Assembly: GCF_017104965.1 (NCBI RefSeq)
Contig: NZ_JAAGPR010000001.1
Location: 434,001-498,000, forward strand
Direction: 5' to 3'
Source: Paraburkholderia sp. Ac-20340
GTDB lineage: Bacteria > Pseudomonadota > Gammaproteobacteria > Burkholderiales > Burkholderiaceae
Length of the DNA stretch: 64,000 nt
Shown here: positions 18,121-27,017 of the stretch, piece after piece
Layout: each line of letters begins with the position of its first letter
Position numbering within the stretch: position 1 is the stretch's first letter
Translations under genes and position numbers: made by a program
The notes under the pieces: model-generated
What the model was told of the DNA's origin: nothing
The model's input: the letters and a program-made list of their open reading frames with translations, nothing else
The model's database searches: none

Positions 18121-19009
18121 GGCAATCTCGCTCGTGATGAAAGAGAATCTGATCCGTCATGATTTGCCGCGCCGTTTCGGCCTGCGCACGCAATTGCGAA
18201 AATGCAGGAAAATCACTGTCCCATTCGATCAGCGTAGGCACGGCGCCCGTTTGCCCGATCACCTTGGCGTAAAGATCCCAGACGCAATCGGCAACCGGGC
18301 GATCATGACTGTCGATCAGTAGCGGTGCGTTCTCATCGTCGTGTTGTTCGCTGTGACCGGCCAGGTGAATTTCACCTACGTATTCGAGCGGAAAGGCCGC
18401 GAGATAGTCGTGCGCCGAATAGCCGTGATTCACTGCGGAAACAAATACGTTGTTCACATCGAGCAACAAGCCACAACCGGTTCTTTGCGCGACTTCGCGC
18501 AGAAAGTGGGTTTCGCTGATCGTCGACGATGCGAACATCACGTATGTCGAGGGGTTTTCAAGCAGGATCGGTCGGCCAATGACGTCCTGCATTCTGTCGA
18601 TATGCGCGCATACGTGGTCGAGCGTTGCGCGGCAATAGGGCAGTGGCAGCAAGTCGTTGAAGAATGTGCCGCCGTGCGATGACCACGCGAGATGTTCGGA
18701 AACGAAGGCCGGTTCGTAACGCGCAACGAGATCGCGAAAGCGCGCAAGGTGCGTGGCATCGAGCGCATCCGGTCCGCCAATCGACATGCACACGCCATGC
18801 AACGAAAGCGGATAACGCTCGCGAATGGCGGTGAGTGCGCGATGCGGCGGCCCGCCCGCACCCATATAGTTTTCGGCATGCACTTCGAAGAAGCCTTCAG
18901 ACAAGCCTTCTTCGAGAATCGCATTCAGATGCGCGGGTTTGAAACTGGTGCCCACGAGAGCAGAACGACCGGGCACGTTCAACGCCATTGATCGGATTAA
19001 ATCGCTCAT
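18110..19009 (-). CDS. bufB: MNIO-family (DUF692) peptide-modifying enzyme BufB
   Basis: The 299-residue protein is a DUF692 TIM-barrel of the multinuclear non-heme iron oxidative enzymes, related to MbnB, TglH and ChrH. Candidate iron ligands are visible in EVHAENYMG, LSLHGVCMSIGG, FVSEHLAW, LLENPSTYV, LLLDVNNVFVSAVNHG and EIHLAGH. In bufferin systems the enzyme converts precursor cysteines into thiooxazole-type heterocycles that bind copper. The ATG at 19009 fits the family start (DLIRSMALNVPGRSALVGTSFK). It lies 30 nt after bufA and overlaps bufC. Confidence 0.93.
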   Translation of the reverse strand: MSDLIRSMALNVPGRSALVGTSFKPAHLNAILEEGLSEGFFEVHAENYMGAGGPPHRALTAIRERYPLSLHGVCMSIGGPDALDATHLARFRDLVARYEPAFVSEHLAWSSHGGTFFNDLLPLPYCRATLDHVCAHIDRMQDVIGRPILLENPSTYVMFASSTISETHFLREVAQRTGCGLLLDVNNVFVSAVNHGYSAHDYLAAFPLEYVGEIHLAGHSEQHDDENAPLLIDSHDRPVADCVWDLYAKVIGQTGAVPTLIEWDSDFPAFSQLRAQAETARQIMTDQILFHHERDCHEA

Positions 19010-19039
19010 GATCGTCCCGCTCCCATGGATCACGCAGAA

Positions 19040-19351
19040 TCAGGACTTCATCGGCATGAGCGAGCCGTGGCCGCCGCCCGGCACCTGGATGCTCGTGCAG
19101 GTGCCGCCTTGAACGAACTTCCACGAGTTGCCCTGGAAGTCCATCGCCGAGGTGCCCTGGCAGGTCGTGCCGGGGCCCGCTGCGCAGTCGTTTTGCCCTT
19201 TCAGCGCGACGCCGTAGCACTTTTCCTTGTGCGCTGCGATAGCGGCGCTGGCTTCGGCCTGGGTGAGCGGCGCTGCGTGAACGGTGGAGGCGAGCAGGCT
19301 TGCAACAGCACCAGCGAGCAGGGCGGCATTGACGTTGAGCTTGGCGGACAT
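19040..19351 (-). CDS. bufA1: Bufferin precursor BufA1 (DUF2282), ribosomal peptide metallophore
   Basis: The 103-residue precursor has a Sec signal (likely cleaved after VHA, residue 26) and a mature part with exactly four cysteines: Cys45 in [11 protein letters not shown], Cys56 in NDCAAG, Cys64 in [10 protein letters not shown] and Cys85 in GGTCTSI. This spacing and the QGNSWK segment are typical of DUF2282/BufA1. Family members are exported copper-binding peptides made by BufB and BufC that buffer toxic copper in the periplasm. The C-terminus is Gly/Met-rich ([12 protein letters not shown]) and could add metal ligands. The upstream GTATCCG palindrome suggests regulated expression. Confidence 0.92.
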   Translation of the reverse strand: MSAKLNVNAALLAGAVASLLASTVHAAPLTQAEASAAIAAHKEKCYGVALKGQNDCAAGPGTTCQGTSAMDFQGNSWKFVQGGTCTSIQVPGGGHGSLMPMKS

Positions 19352-19379
19352 GAGTATTCTCCAGTGGTAGAGGTAGTGG

Positions 19380-19396
19380 GTATCCGTCGCGGATAC
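19380..19396. promoter_or_regulatory. GTATCCG palindrome upstream of bufA1
   Basis: GTATCCG-TCG-CGGATAC is a perfect 17-bp inverted repeat starting 29 nt before the bufA1 ATG. The half-site GCGGATACA recurs in the thioredoxin/dipZ divergent region. It could be an operator or contain a sigma-factor promoter element. Confidence 0.6.
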
Positions 19397-19541
19397 ACCA
19401 GCTAATTCGCAGCCCTCCTGCCACGGGTTACAGCGCGCACGAAATTTTTTATTGGGTTGGCTGGGTGGTTTGTAATGTTGCCGCAAGCATCGCAGGACAC
19501 GATGATCGAATAGCGAGTGGACCGCACGCCTTGATGCGCAA

Positions 19542-19571
19542 ATAAAAAACCGCGCATCCCAGATGCGCGGT
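19542..19571 (-). terminator. Rho-independent terminator of the porin gene
   Basis: ACCGCGCATC (19549-19558) pairs with GATGCGCGGT (19562-19571) around a 3-nt loop; in the minus direction it is followed by a run of six U. It lies just downstream of the porin stop. Confidence 0.9.
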
Positions 19572-19598
19572 CATTCATCCCGGAGTGTGCTACGTCGA

Positions 19599-20795
19599 TC
19601 AGAACTTGTGGCGAATACCCACGGTCGCGATGGCCTGCACGGTGTTGTTCGATGAATAACCGTAAGAGCCAATCGATGCCTCAGCCGGTGCGGTGCCGCC
19701 CTTGCCGTTGCCCTGCGTGCCGCTCGCGTGCTGCCATGTGCCCATCAGATAGACATCGGTGCGTTTCGAAAGCGAATAATCCGCGCCGGCGGAAACCTGA
19801 TGATATGTCGCGGACGTATTGCCATCGGCTTTCGTATAGATATAGCCAAGGCCAAGCAACAGCGCAGGCGTGGCCTGATAGCCGACATACGCGCCGCCCA
19901 CGTTATAGCGTTCCGTGCTGCCGAAAGCCGATTGCGCATCAGGACGATACTGCGCGTTGCTATAGCGCAGATTCATCTTCACCGGTCCCATCACGTACTG
20001 AACCGCAACGGAAGCAATGCCAATCGACTTCGCTGTGACATAGCCATTGTTCAGCGGAGTATTCGGATCGAAGTTACCGTCGAAGGTGCCGTCCGAGGTG
20101 CTGCTCCAGCCCGTGCGCTTGACGCTCGATGCTGCATTGGCCGCGTAGAAGTAGCCTGCTGCCGCGCTGAACTGGCCGATCGAGTACGTGGCCGCGCCCG
20201 ACCACGTCTGGCCCGAGCCCGTTTGACCCGCCACGCCGCCGAGTGCGTAAAGGCCTTCGAACTGGAAGCCCGAGAACACCGGCGAAACGTATTTGATTGC
20301 GTTGTTCGTGCGCGAGCTGTTGTCGTTGTTATCGACGTCGCCCGGCGTGGAGAACATGCTGCTGAAGTCGTTATCGGCCGTAAGCGGCTGGATCATATCG
20401 ACGAGCGGATCATACTGGCGCCCGAGCGTCACCGTGCCCCACTGGTCGCCGGAAAGGCCCACGAATGCCTGTCGGCCAAACATACGGCCGCCCTGGTGGA
20501 AGCCGCCCGAATTCGGATTGAAGCCATTTTCAAGCTGGAAAATAGCCTTGAGACCGCCGCCCAGATCTTCGGCGCCCTTGACGCCCCAGCGGCTGCCCGA
20601 GAGATTGCTGTCGGCCATGCCCCAGCGATGCTCGCCTTGTGAATTCGCGTGGTTCACATATTGGATCGACGTGTCGATCACGCCGTAGAGCGTGACGCTA
20701 TCGGCTGCGAAGGCAGCCGAACTTGCGGCCGAACCGGCGCCGAGCAGGGCAAGCGAAAAACAGGAAAGGCGAAGCGTGTTCATCTGCGAGTTCAT
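19599..20795 (-). CDS. Gram-negative porin (OmpC-like, Burkholderia type)
   Basis: The 398-residue protein has a signal peptide (cleavage after AFA, residue 30) and the mature start ADSVTLYGVIDTSIQYV found in betaproteobacterial general porins. It has the expected alternating beta-strand pattern, the PLVDMIQPL loop segment and the terminal aromatic residue (ATVGIRHKF) needed for outer-membrane insertion. It should form a trimeric 16-stranded diffusion channel. It is monocistronic, with its own terminator. A start at the second Met (residue 5) is possible. Confidence 0.93.
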   Translation of the reverse strand: MNSQMNTLRLSCFSLALLGAGSAASSAAFAADSVTLYGVIDTSIQYVNHANSQGEHRWGMADSNLSGSRWGVKGAEDLGGGLKAIFQLENGFNPNSGGFHQGGRMFGRQAFVGLSGDQWGTVTLGRQYDPLVDMIQPLTADNDFSSMFSTPGDVDNNDNSSRTNNAIKYVSPVFSGFQFEGLYALGGVAGQTGSGQTWSGAATYSIGQFSAAAGYFYAANAASSVKRTGWSSTSDGTFDGNFDPNTPLNNGYVTAKSIGIASVAVQYVMGPVKMNLRYSNAQYRPDAQSAFGSTERYNVGGAYVGYQATPALLLGLGYIYTKADGNTSATYHQVSAGADYSLSKRTDVYLMGTWQHASGTQGNGKGGTAPAEASIGSYGYSSNNTVQAIATVGIRHKF

Positions 20796-20867
20796 CGGTT
20801 ATGTCGTTGTGTGACTGTGGTTGAGGTGAAACGGTCTTTTCATCGCGTATAGCGTGGACAGCGAGGC

Positions 20868-23006
20868 CTAATTGGCTGCGCCCATCGCCGGATCGCTCAC
20901 GCTGTCCTTGCCGGTTTCGACGCGGCCCGCGAAGCGGCGCGTCACGCCGTTTTCGGCGGCGAGCGTGAAGTCGTACCAGCCATTCGATGCCGTAAGCGAC
21001 CAGTACGGCTCGACCTGCATACCGGCGGGCACGCTGTAATTCCAGGGGCCATCGGCGCGATAGGCGTTGCTCGTGACCGTCACGCTCGTGGTGGTCGTGC
21101 CCGTGTTCATGATGGTCAGATACACGGCGTTGTTGGTTTCGTCGTAGCACACGCGCACTTCGGGCTTCGGACCCGTTGCGGCCGCAACGACATTGCCTGT
21201 GAACGCGCGATGAAAGCCGTTCGGGCCGAGCACCCAGAGGCTGTAAGCGCCGTTGTCCGTCGATACCGGCGTCCAGATATCCGAGAGTTCCTTGCCCGCT
21301 TCCACGGTGTAGCGGCGCGGCGCGCGATCCAGATGCAACTGGTCGTAGACATGGAACACCGCGCCCGCGCTGCCCGTATTGCTGAATACGAGCCACACGG
21401 CGCTGTTCTGTGTATCGACGTTGGCGCTCGTATGCAGGTGATAAGGCAGTGCGCGCGAGGGGCGCTGCATCAGCGCCTGCTTCGGCATCGTCTGCGTGGC
21501 GACGGATGGCACCGGCACCGATCCCAATGCGCTTTGCTGCGCACTTTGCGCGTCCGCAGCGGCTTTGGTCGGCGCGGACATTGCGGCGGGCGTGGCGTCG
21601 TTCGGCGTCGCAAAGTTGAAGCACGAAGTGAGATCGCCGAATACCGTGCGTCGCCACGGGCTGATATTCGGCTCGCTCACGCCAAAGCGCGCTTCGAGAA
21701 AACGCAGCACGGAAGTGTGATCGAACACCTGCGAATTGACGAAGCCGCCTGTGCTCCACGGTGACACGACGAACATCGGCACGCGTGGGCCGGGACCATA
21801 GGGCAGGCCATCGGGTTTGAGCGGCGACGAATCGCCGGGCGGGTTCGGCACCGTGAAGTATTCGTACTGCGTGGTGACGGTGGATTTGCCTGCATACGTG
21901 CCGTCGCCGTTGGGCGAAGGCGCGTCGGGCGGCGGCATGTGATCGAAGAAGCAGTCATTCTCGTCGTAGTTCACGATGAGCACGGTCTTGCTCCAGACGT
22001 CTGGATTCGCGGTCAACGTGTCGAGCAGCAGTTGCAGGTAATACGCGCCCTGGCCGGGTGTGGATGCGCCCGGGTGCTCGCAATAGGCTTGCGGCGAAAC
22101 GATCCAGCTCACCTGCGGCAATTGACCGGCGGCGATATCGTCGCGCATGGCCTGCAGGAAGCCGCCATCGGGCATGGTATTGCCGATGCCCTTGTAAAGC
22201 GGCGAGAGCGCTTCCATTGCCGCCGTATAAGGCGCATTGGGCGAACCCGGCACGGTCTCGTTGACCTTGCGGAAGGAGGCGAAGCCGGCGAGCGGGTTGT
22301 CGGTGTAATTGTCGGGCTGGTTTTCATAGACTTTCCAGCTCACACCGGCCGCTTGCAGACGTTCCGCGTAGGTGGTCCATGTGAGCCCCGTTGCCGACGA
22401 TCCCAGCCCGTCCCAGCCGTTGTTATTCACCACGGCGTAGTTCGAACCGGTGGGGCCGTTCGTGCCGGTCCACATGAAGATGCGATTCGAGTTCGTGCCG
22501 CCGTGCAGCGAGCAGTGATACGCGTCGCAGATCGTGAATGCATTGGCCAGCGCGAAATGAAACGGCAGGTCGGCGCTTTGCAGATAGCCCATCGACACAT
22601 CGCCTTTCGACTTCGGCCATTGCGTCATGCGGCCGTTGTCCCAGGCGTTGTGCGAATCGGTCCACGAATGCGCGCCGCCTGCCAGCAGTGCGTTCCCTTT
22701 CGTGCTGTCGAGATAGAAGGGCAGCACCGTGCGGCTGCCGTCGCTTTGTTGCCAGACGTTCGCGCCGCCCGGTTGCGGAATCGTGAAGCGATCGGCGAAA
22801 CCGCGCACGCCGGGCAGCGTGCCGAAGTAATGATCGAACGAGCGGTTTTCCTGCATGAAAATCACGACATGCTGCACGTCGTTGATCGTGCCGGTGGTGT
22901 TGTTCGCGGGAATCGCGAGCGCACGCCGGATCGCGGGCGGAAACAGGCTGAGCGAGGCGCCCGCCGCGGCGGCGCGCAGGAAATGACGGCGATCCATTGA
23001 AGTCAT
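20868..23006 (-). CDS. Phosphocholine-specific phospholipase C (phosphoesterase family), Tat-exported
   Basis: The 712-residue protein has a twin-arginine signal (DRRHFLRAAAAGASL) and the phosphoesterase domain of the PlcH/PlcN and acid phosphatase A family: HVVIFMQENRSFDHYFGTLPGVRGF (residues about 46-70), GGTNSNRIFMWTG, NYDENDCFFDHMPPP and GPGPRVPMFVVSPWS. The C-terminus (about 520-700) has two beta-rich repeats typical of phosphocholine-specific phospholipases (DUF756). It would hydrolyse phosphatidylcholine or sphingomyelin outside the cytoplasm. Length matches the family. It is the last of three co-directional phosphate-ester-related genes. Confidence 0.92.
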   Translation of the reverse strand: MTSMDRRHFLRAAAAGASLSLFPPAIRRALAIPANNTTGTINDVQHVVIFMQENRSFDHYFGTLPGVRGFADRFTIPQPGGANVWQQSDGSRTVLPFYLDSTKGNALLAGGAHSWTDSHNAWDNGRMTQWPKSKGDVSMGYLQSADLPFHFALANAFTICDAYHCSLHGGTNSNRIFMWTGTNGPTGSNYAVVNNNGWDGLGSSATGLTWTTYAERLQAAGVSWKVYENQPDNYTDNPLAGFASFRKVNETVPGSPNAPYTAAMEALSPLYKGIGNTMPDGGFLQAMRDDIAAGQLPQVSWIVSPQAYCEHPGASTPGQGAYYLQLLLDTLTANPDVWSKTVLIVNYDENDCFFDHMPPPDAPSPNGDGTYAGKSTVTTQYEYFTVPNPPGDSSPLKPDGLPYGPGPRVPMFVVSPWSTGGFVNSQVFDHTSVLRFLEARFGVSEPNISPWRRTVFGDLTSCFNFATPNDATPAAMSAPTKAAADAQSAQQSALGSVPVPSVATQTMPKQALMQRPSRALPYHLHTSANVDTQNSAVWLVFSNTGSAGAVFHVYDQLHLDRAPRRYTVEAGKELSDIWTPVSTDNGAYSLWVLGPNGFHRAFTGNVVAAATGPKPEVRVCYDETNNAVYLTIMNTGTTTTSVTVTSNAYRADGPWNYSVPAGMQVEPYWSLTASNGWYDFTLAAENGVTRRFAGRVETGKDSVSDPAMGAAN

Positions 23007-23141
23007 GATGGGCAGTGGTGTCGATGTGGGCGCGCGCGCAGGCAGACGCGACCGGGCAGGCCGGTGCGCGTCGCGCTGATGCGTGCGCTGATTCGTAGAT
23101 TGATCGGCGATCTGTCGCGCGGGCGGCGAGGCCCGCGACGT

Positions 23142-23405
23142 TCAAGGTGCGCAGTCCAGTTGCGTGTTGAGAAAAGGCTGCGATGCCGTGGTGCCCGAGG
23201 CCGCACAGGCCCCCGATGCAGGCGCGGCGACGATCGCCACCGGCGCACTCGCGCCGCCCGCACCGGCTGCCGCAGCGCTCACCGTTGCTGCAGTGCCGCT
23301 GGCGTTGCTGCCCGCACCATCGCCGCAAGCCGAGAGAACAGCGAGCAGCGTGAAAGCGCCCAGGTTGCGCACGCGATGCAATGGCTTCATAGAGTCTTTA
23401 TTCAT
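23142..23405 (-). CDS. Small putative lipoprotein
   Basis: This 87-residue open frame encodes a lipoprotein signal with lipobox LLAVLSAC (Cys near residue 27), then an Ala/Gly/Ser-rich low-complexity stretch and a C-terminus with two cysteines (GACAASGTT, QLDCAP). I do not recognise the family. It lies 24 nt after the phosphatase-LamG gene and 135 nt before the phospholipase, so it could be in one operon. The lipobox is the main reason to call it a gene; an internal ATG (Met6) is an alternative start. Confidence 0.6.
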   Translation of the reverse strand: MNKDSMKPLHRVRNLGAFTLLAVLSACGDGAGSNASGTAATVSAAAAGAGGASAPVAIVAAPASGACAASGTTASQPFLNTQLDCAP

Positions 23406-23429
23406 CGTGGAATCTCTAGAACGAATCCC

Positions 23430-25514
23430 TTAGGGCAGGAGCGTGGAAAGCGGCTTGCCGGAACCGTAGACAGTCTGCAATTCGGCTTCCGTCACCGTGC
23501 GCGACCAGAACGCGAGATCGCCGAAAGACTGCACATCGGGCGGCGTCGCTGCGCATTTGCCGGCGGTATAGGGCGCGGTGTCTTTACAGGCGTTCATGTA
23601 GTACTGCCCCGTGCCGTCCTCGTTCAGGCCGAACGATCCGAGACCCGGCAGCTTCGCCACATTCGCCGTCACGGACGTGCTGTACTTCTGCTCGCCCAGC
23701 ACCGGATCGAAGACGTAACCCGTCATCGTCTTGCCCGTCGTGTCGATGGTGAGCGCGACATACGCCCACTTGTTGGCGGTGACGGTCGCCGAATTCATAT
23801 CGTTGCGCGTACTACCATCGCCGATATTGAAGCGCACGTTGCAGCTCGTGCTGGAGCCCGGGAACAGGCCGATTGCAATGCCCGCATTGCCGCCGGAGTA
23901 GTAGTTCTTGTTCGACAGGATCGGCGTGCCGTTGCCCGTGAGGTTCTGGCACGAGGTCATGAACCAGAAGCCGAGCGTGAACTGCGCCTGCTTCGTTACG
24001 TCGTTGGTCTGCTGCAGTCGATAGCCGTCGAAGCCATTCGTATCGACGACGCTGGTGTCGATCTTGAGTCCCTTGCCGCCGAATGCATCGGTGGTGAGCG
24101 CGCCGCCATCGGCGTCCGAGGCCCACGCGGCGAGCGTGCTTGCGCCCATTTTGTCGATTGCCGGCAGCGCGCCGAACGGGTAGTAGGTGGCGAGGCCGTT
24201 CGTGAGCGTGGTGGCGAGTGCGGGCGGCGGCGCCGGGGGCGGTGGCGGCGCGACATAGGCCACGCGGATCAGCGATGCAACCGGCGCGGTGCCCGCCGCC
24301 ACGGTGTAATTGAACGTATAGGCGCCCGTTGTGCTCACACCCAGATTGCTGTCCGTATAGGTGGTCGTGCCGGCGGGCAGCGCAGCGATCTGCTGGCCGT
24401 CGCGCAGCACGGTGATCGCGCCGCTGCTGGGCGCGGTCCACGTGAGCACGGTGCTGGCGTTATCGCTGCCCGTCACGCCCAGCAGTTGCGATACCGGCGG
24501 CTGGCCAGTGAGTTCGCCGCCGTCGAGCGCATAGCTTGCAGCGGCGGGCAATGCGCCACGCCATGCCAGCAGCGTGGGCGCGATATCGGCGATGCTTGCA
24601 CGCGTATAGAGATCCGCGAGCGACGTGGGCGCGGCGCTGCTGCCCTGACGCCCGTTGCTTTGCACGTTCATGCCGATAAAGCTGGTGGATTCCGGCGCGA
24701 GCGGCAGGCCGTCGGTGCCGCCCGCCGCGTTCAGACCGTGACTCGCGCTGACCATCACGAGCCAGTTTTCGTTGCTGCGCTGGGCCGTTTCGGCGATCAA
24801 CGTGCCCACGGCGCTATCGAGTTGCGCGAGTGTGCTGGCATAGTTCGTCGAGTTGACGCCCCAGTTGAGCGCCGCGTCCTGCGCCGAATGATATTGCGCG
24901 ACGACTAACGTATAGCCGTTGTCGATCATGCTGACGCCTTGCTTCGTTACGCAGCTATCGACCGATGCGCAATTGACGACGCTATCGAGGAAGCCCGCGT
25001 TCTGCTCGGGCGCGAGGATCGCGGCATAGCCCGGCGAATCGACTGCCGCGCCCAACGTGCCCGCACCCGCCGATTTGAGCATGGAGAATACGGTGGGCGC
25101 ATGCAGCGCCTGTCCGGAGGCATCGGAATTGATCTGATGACGATCGGCCCAGGTGCCGGTCATGAGCGTGGCCCAGCCCGGCGTATCGAGATTCGGCTGC
25201 TGGCTGAGCGTGCTGTTCACCCCGCCGCTATACGCCGGTGCGATCTTGAGTCTGGCGAGGTTAGGCAGCTTGCCTGCCGCGATGGCCGTTGTGAGCGCGT
25301 TGTACGTCACGCCGTCGAGCTCGATCACGAGCATCTTGTTGACGGGCGTGGTGGTGGTACTGCTGTTGTTGCTCGTCGCGCTGTTGGCGGTGCTCGAATT
25401 GACCTGCGTACCAGGCGATTGCGCCGCATCGCCTCCGCATCCTGCCAACGCGCCTGCGAGCACGAGCCCGCATAGCGCCTGCACCGCTGTTTGCGCGGTT
25501 GCCTGCCTCGTCAT
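23430..25514 (-). CDS. Lipoprotein with alkaline-phosphatase-like and LamG-like domains
   Basis: The 694-residue protein has a lipobox (LAGALAGC, Cys near 26), a Ser/Thr/Asn linker, an alkaline-phosphatase-superfamily domain (about 58-355; metal-site motifs VIELDGVTYNAL, NLDTPGWATLMTG with a Thr nucleophile, DRHQINSD, MVSASHGLN), a short fibronectin-like segment, a proline tract (APPPPPAPPPA near 425) and a C-terminal LamG-like lectin domain (about 435-690). It is likely a surface or periplasmic phosphodiesterase or sulfatase-like enzyme with a glycan-binding tail. The fusion is unusual. Its neighbours are a lipoprotein and a phospholipase C. Confidence 0.83.
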   Translation of the reverse strand: MTRQATAQTAVQALCGLVLAGALAGCGGDAAQSPGTQVNSSTANSATSNNSSTTTTPVNKMLVIELDGVTYNALTTAIAAGKLPNLARLKIAPAYSGGVNSTLSQQPNLDTPGWATLMTGTWADRHQINSDASGQALHAPTVFSMLKSAGAGTLGAAVDSPGYAAILAPEQNAGFLDSVVNCASVDSCVTKQGVSMIDNGYTLVVAQYHSAQDAALNWGVNSTNYASTLAQLDSAVGTLIAETAQRSNENWLVMVSASHGLNAAGGTDGLPLAPESTSFIGMNVQSNGRQGSSAAPTSLADLYTRASIADIAPTLLAWRGALPAAASYALDGGELTGQPPVSQLLGVTGSDNASTVLTWTAPSSGAITVLRDGQQIAALPAGTTTYTDSNLGVSTTGAYTFNYTVAAGTAPVASLIRVAYVAPPPPPAPPPALATTLTNGLATYYPFGALPAIDKMGASTLAAWASDADGGALTTDAFGGKGLKIDTSVVDTNGFDGYRLQQTNDVTKQAQFTLGFWFMTSCQNLTGNGTPILSNKNYYSGGNAGIAIGLFPGSSTSCNVRFNIGDGSTRNDMNSATVTANKWAYVALTIDTTGKTMTGYVFDPVLGEQKYSTSVTANVAKLPGLGSFGLNEDGTGQYYMNACKDTAPYTAGKCAATPPDVQSFGDLAFWSRTVTEAELQTVYGSGKPLSTLLP

Positions 25515-25613
25515 CGTGTGTCCCCTGGTGTTCGTAGCGCCGGACAGTCCGGCGAGTGCAGGGAATCTTACGAAGCAGGTAAGACGGGCTTATTTCGTTT
25601 TACCAAAGATTAC

Positions 25614-26507
25614 CTATGGGTGTATCGGCAATTTTTGGGTGAGGGGTAATGTCTCGGTGAGCGTCGCCATGAAGGCGCTGATGATGCGCGTGTTCGCGCG
25701 GCTGCGCAGATGATAGAGATATTCGTGGACCACCGGGCCTTCCGGCGCGATCGATACCGCCACCAGCGATGCGCCGCGCGGCACTTCGCCCGAAGGCATC
25801 AGCGAGCAGCCCAGGCCGTGACGGATCGCTTCGCAAATGGCTTCGCGTCCGCCAATTTCGATGAGCGCGGCGGGCTCGATGGCGTGACGCGCGAGCGCGG
25901 CTTCGGTGGCGTCGCGCGTACGCGAACCGGGTTCGCGCAGCAGCAGCGTTTGTGTTTCGAGCACGCCGAGTTCCACCTGGCCCTTGCCTGCGAGTGCATG
26001 ATCGGGCGCGACGACGAGCACGAGCTTATCGTCGGCGATACGGTGGCATACGAGATTGGGATCATCGACGACATTCGACGAGACGGCGACATCGACGCGA
26101 AATTCCATCAGCGCTTCGAGCACGCCTTGCGAGTTGTCGATCTCGATGCCAAGCTGCACATGCGGATAACGCCGCCGGAATGCCGCGATGGTGGGAAGAA
26201 TGTAATAAGGACCCGTGGCGCCGATGCGGAAACTCCCCGCAAAGAGTTCGCGCTCGTTGCGCAGCGTGAAGTCGATGTCGTGCTCGGTCTGCATCATGCG
26301 ATCGATCATCGGCATGAGTGCTGCGCCGGTCTGCGTGAGATCGAGACGGCTGCCGCGCCGGTAGAACAACTCGACGCCATATTGCTTTTCGAGTTGCTGG
26401 ATGCGCGAGGTGACAGTGGGCTGGCTTACTTCGAGCCGCCGGGCGGCAGCGGTGATGCTGCCTTGCCGGACGGTCTCGTAGAACGCTGCAAGTAACGAAG
26501 CAAGCAT
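25614..26507 (-). CDS. LysR-family transcriptional regulator
   Basis: The 297-residue protein has an N-terminal winged helix-turn-helix (residues 1-60, QGSITAAARRLEVSQPTVTSRIQQLE) and a periplasmic-binding-like effector domain (about 90-290, FRIGATGPYYILPTIAAFRRRYP). The effector domain resembles LysR proteins linked to phosphonate utilisation, but this is only suggestive. It lies upstream of and on the same strand as the phosphatase/phospholipase genes (99 nt before), so control of those genes by this protein is plausible. Confidence 0.9.
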   Translation of the reverse strand: MLASLLAAFYETVRQGSITAAARRLEVSQPTVTSRIQQLEKQYGVELFYRRGSRLDLTQTGAALMPMIDRMMQTEHDIDFTLRNERELFAGSFRIGATGPYYILPTIAAFRRRYPHVQLGIEIDNSQGVLEALMEFRVDVAVSSNVVDDPNLVCHRIADDKLVLVVAPDHALAGKGQVELGVLETQTLLLREPGSRTRDATEAALARHAIEPAALIEIGGREAICEAIRHGLGCSLMPSGEVPRGASLVAVSIAPEGPVVHEYLYHLRSRANTRIISAFMATLTETLPLTQKLPIHP

Positions 26508-27017
26508 GATCGGCGCGTAAAATGGCCGTCACTTTACTGTGTTATTGCGACGTTTTTGTTACGGCTCGGTAAGACTTTTTGAATGCTGCGAGTGTTTTTC
26601 CAGAATTCGAATGCCTTGATTCGAAACCGCAAGCCCGGCGCTCGAATGCACCAGGACCTTGCGGAAGTGCCCAACGAGCGGCCGTCCGTAGTCAGACGAA
26701 TACGCTGCCAGGAGCGCTCGAATAGCGTCAGGCCGAAACTGTACTCCTTTGAACCCGCCCGGAGTGTGATGCCTGGGACGGTCTGGCGGGCACTACGATC
26801 CACGGTATCGCTGAGCGATTGCAGTGCATTTGTCAGAGCTAAATAGCCTGACGAATACAAACAGACCGATTCATCGTATCGGGACGAAATAGATCATTTT
26901 CGTGATTCGAGTGCTAGCATGCAATTCAGCGCAATGGCTTCGCTCGCTCCGGAAATACAGGTCGTACGAATCAGTCCCAATTCGAGCCCTAACCCCGCAT
27001 TGAAGGAAAGACACGCC
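26508..27017. other. Intergenic region, possible gene remnant
   Basis: No confident gene is seen in these 510 nt. Two overlapping open frames (26583-26846 +, 26534-26860 -) have no recognisable domain, no good ribosome binding site, and a composition less GC-rich than flanking genes. The minus frame has a somewhat protein-like amino-acid distribution (108 residues), so a decayed or orphan gene is possible. The right end contains the promoter of the DUF3331 gene. Confidence 0.4.

Noticed and set aside
23064..24908. 614-residue plus-strand open frame over the phosphatase-LamG gene
   Set aside because: Composition is Arg/Ala/Gly-dominated with no domain, opposite a gene with clear lipobox and phosphatase motifs.
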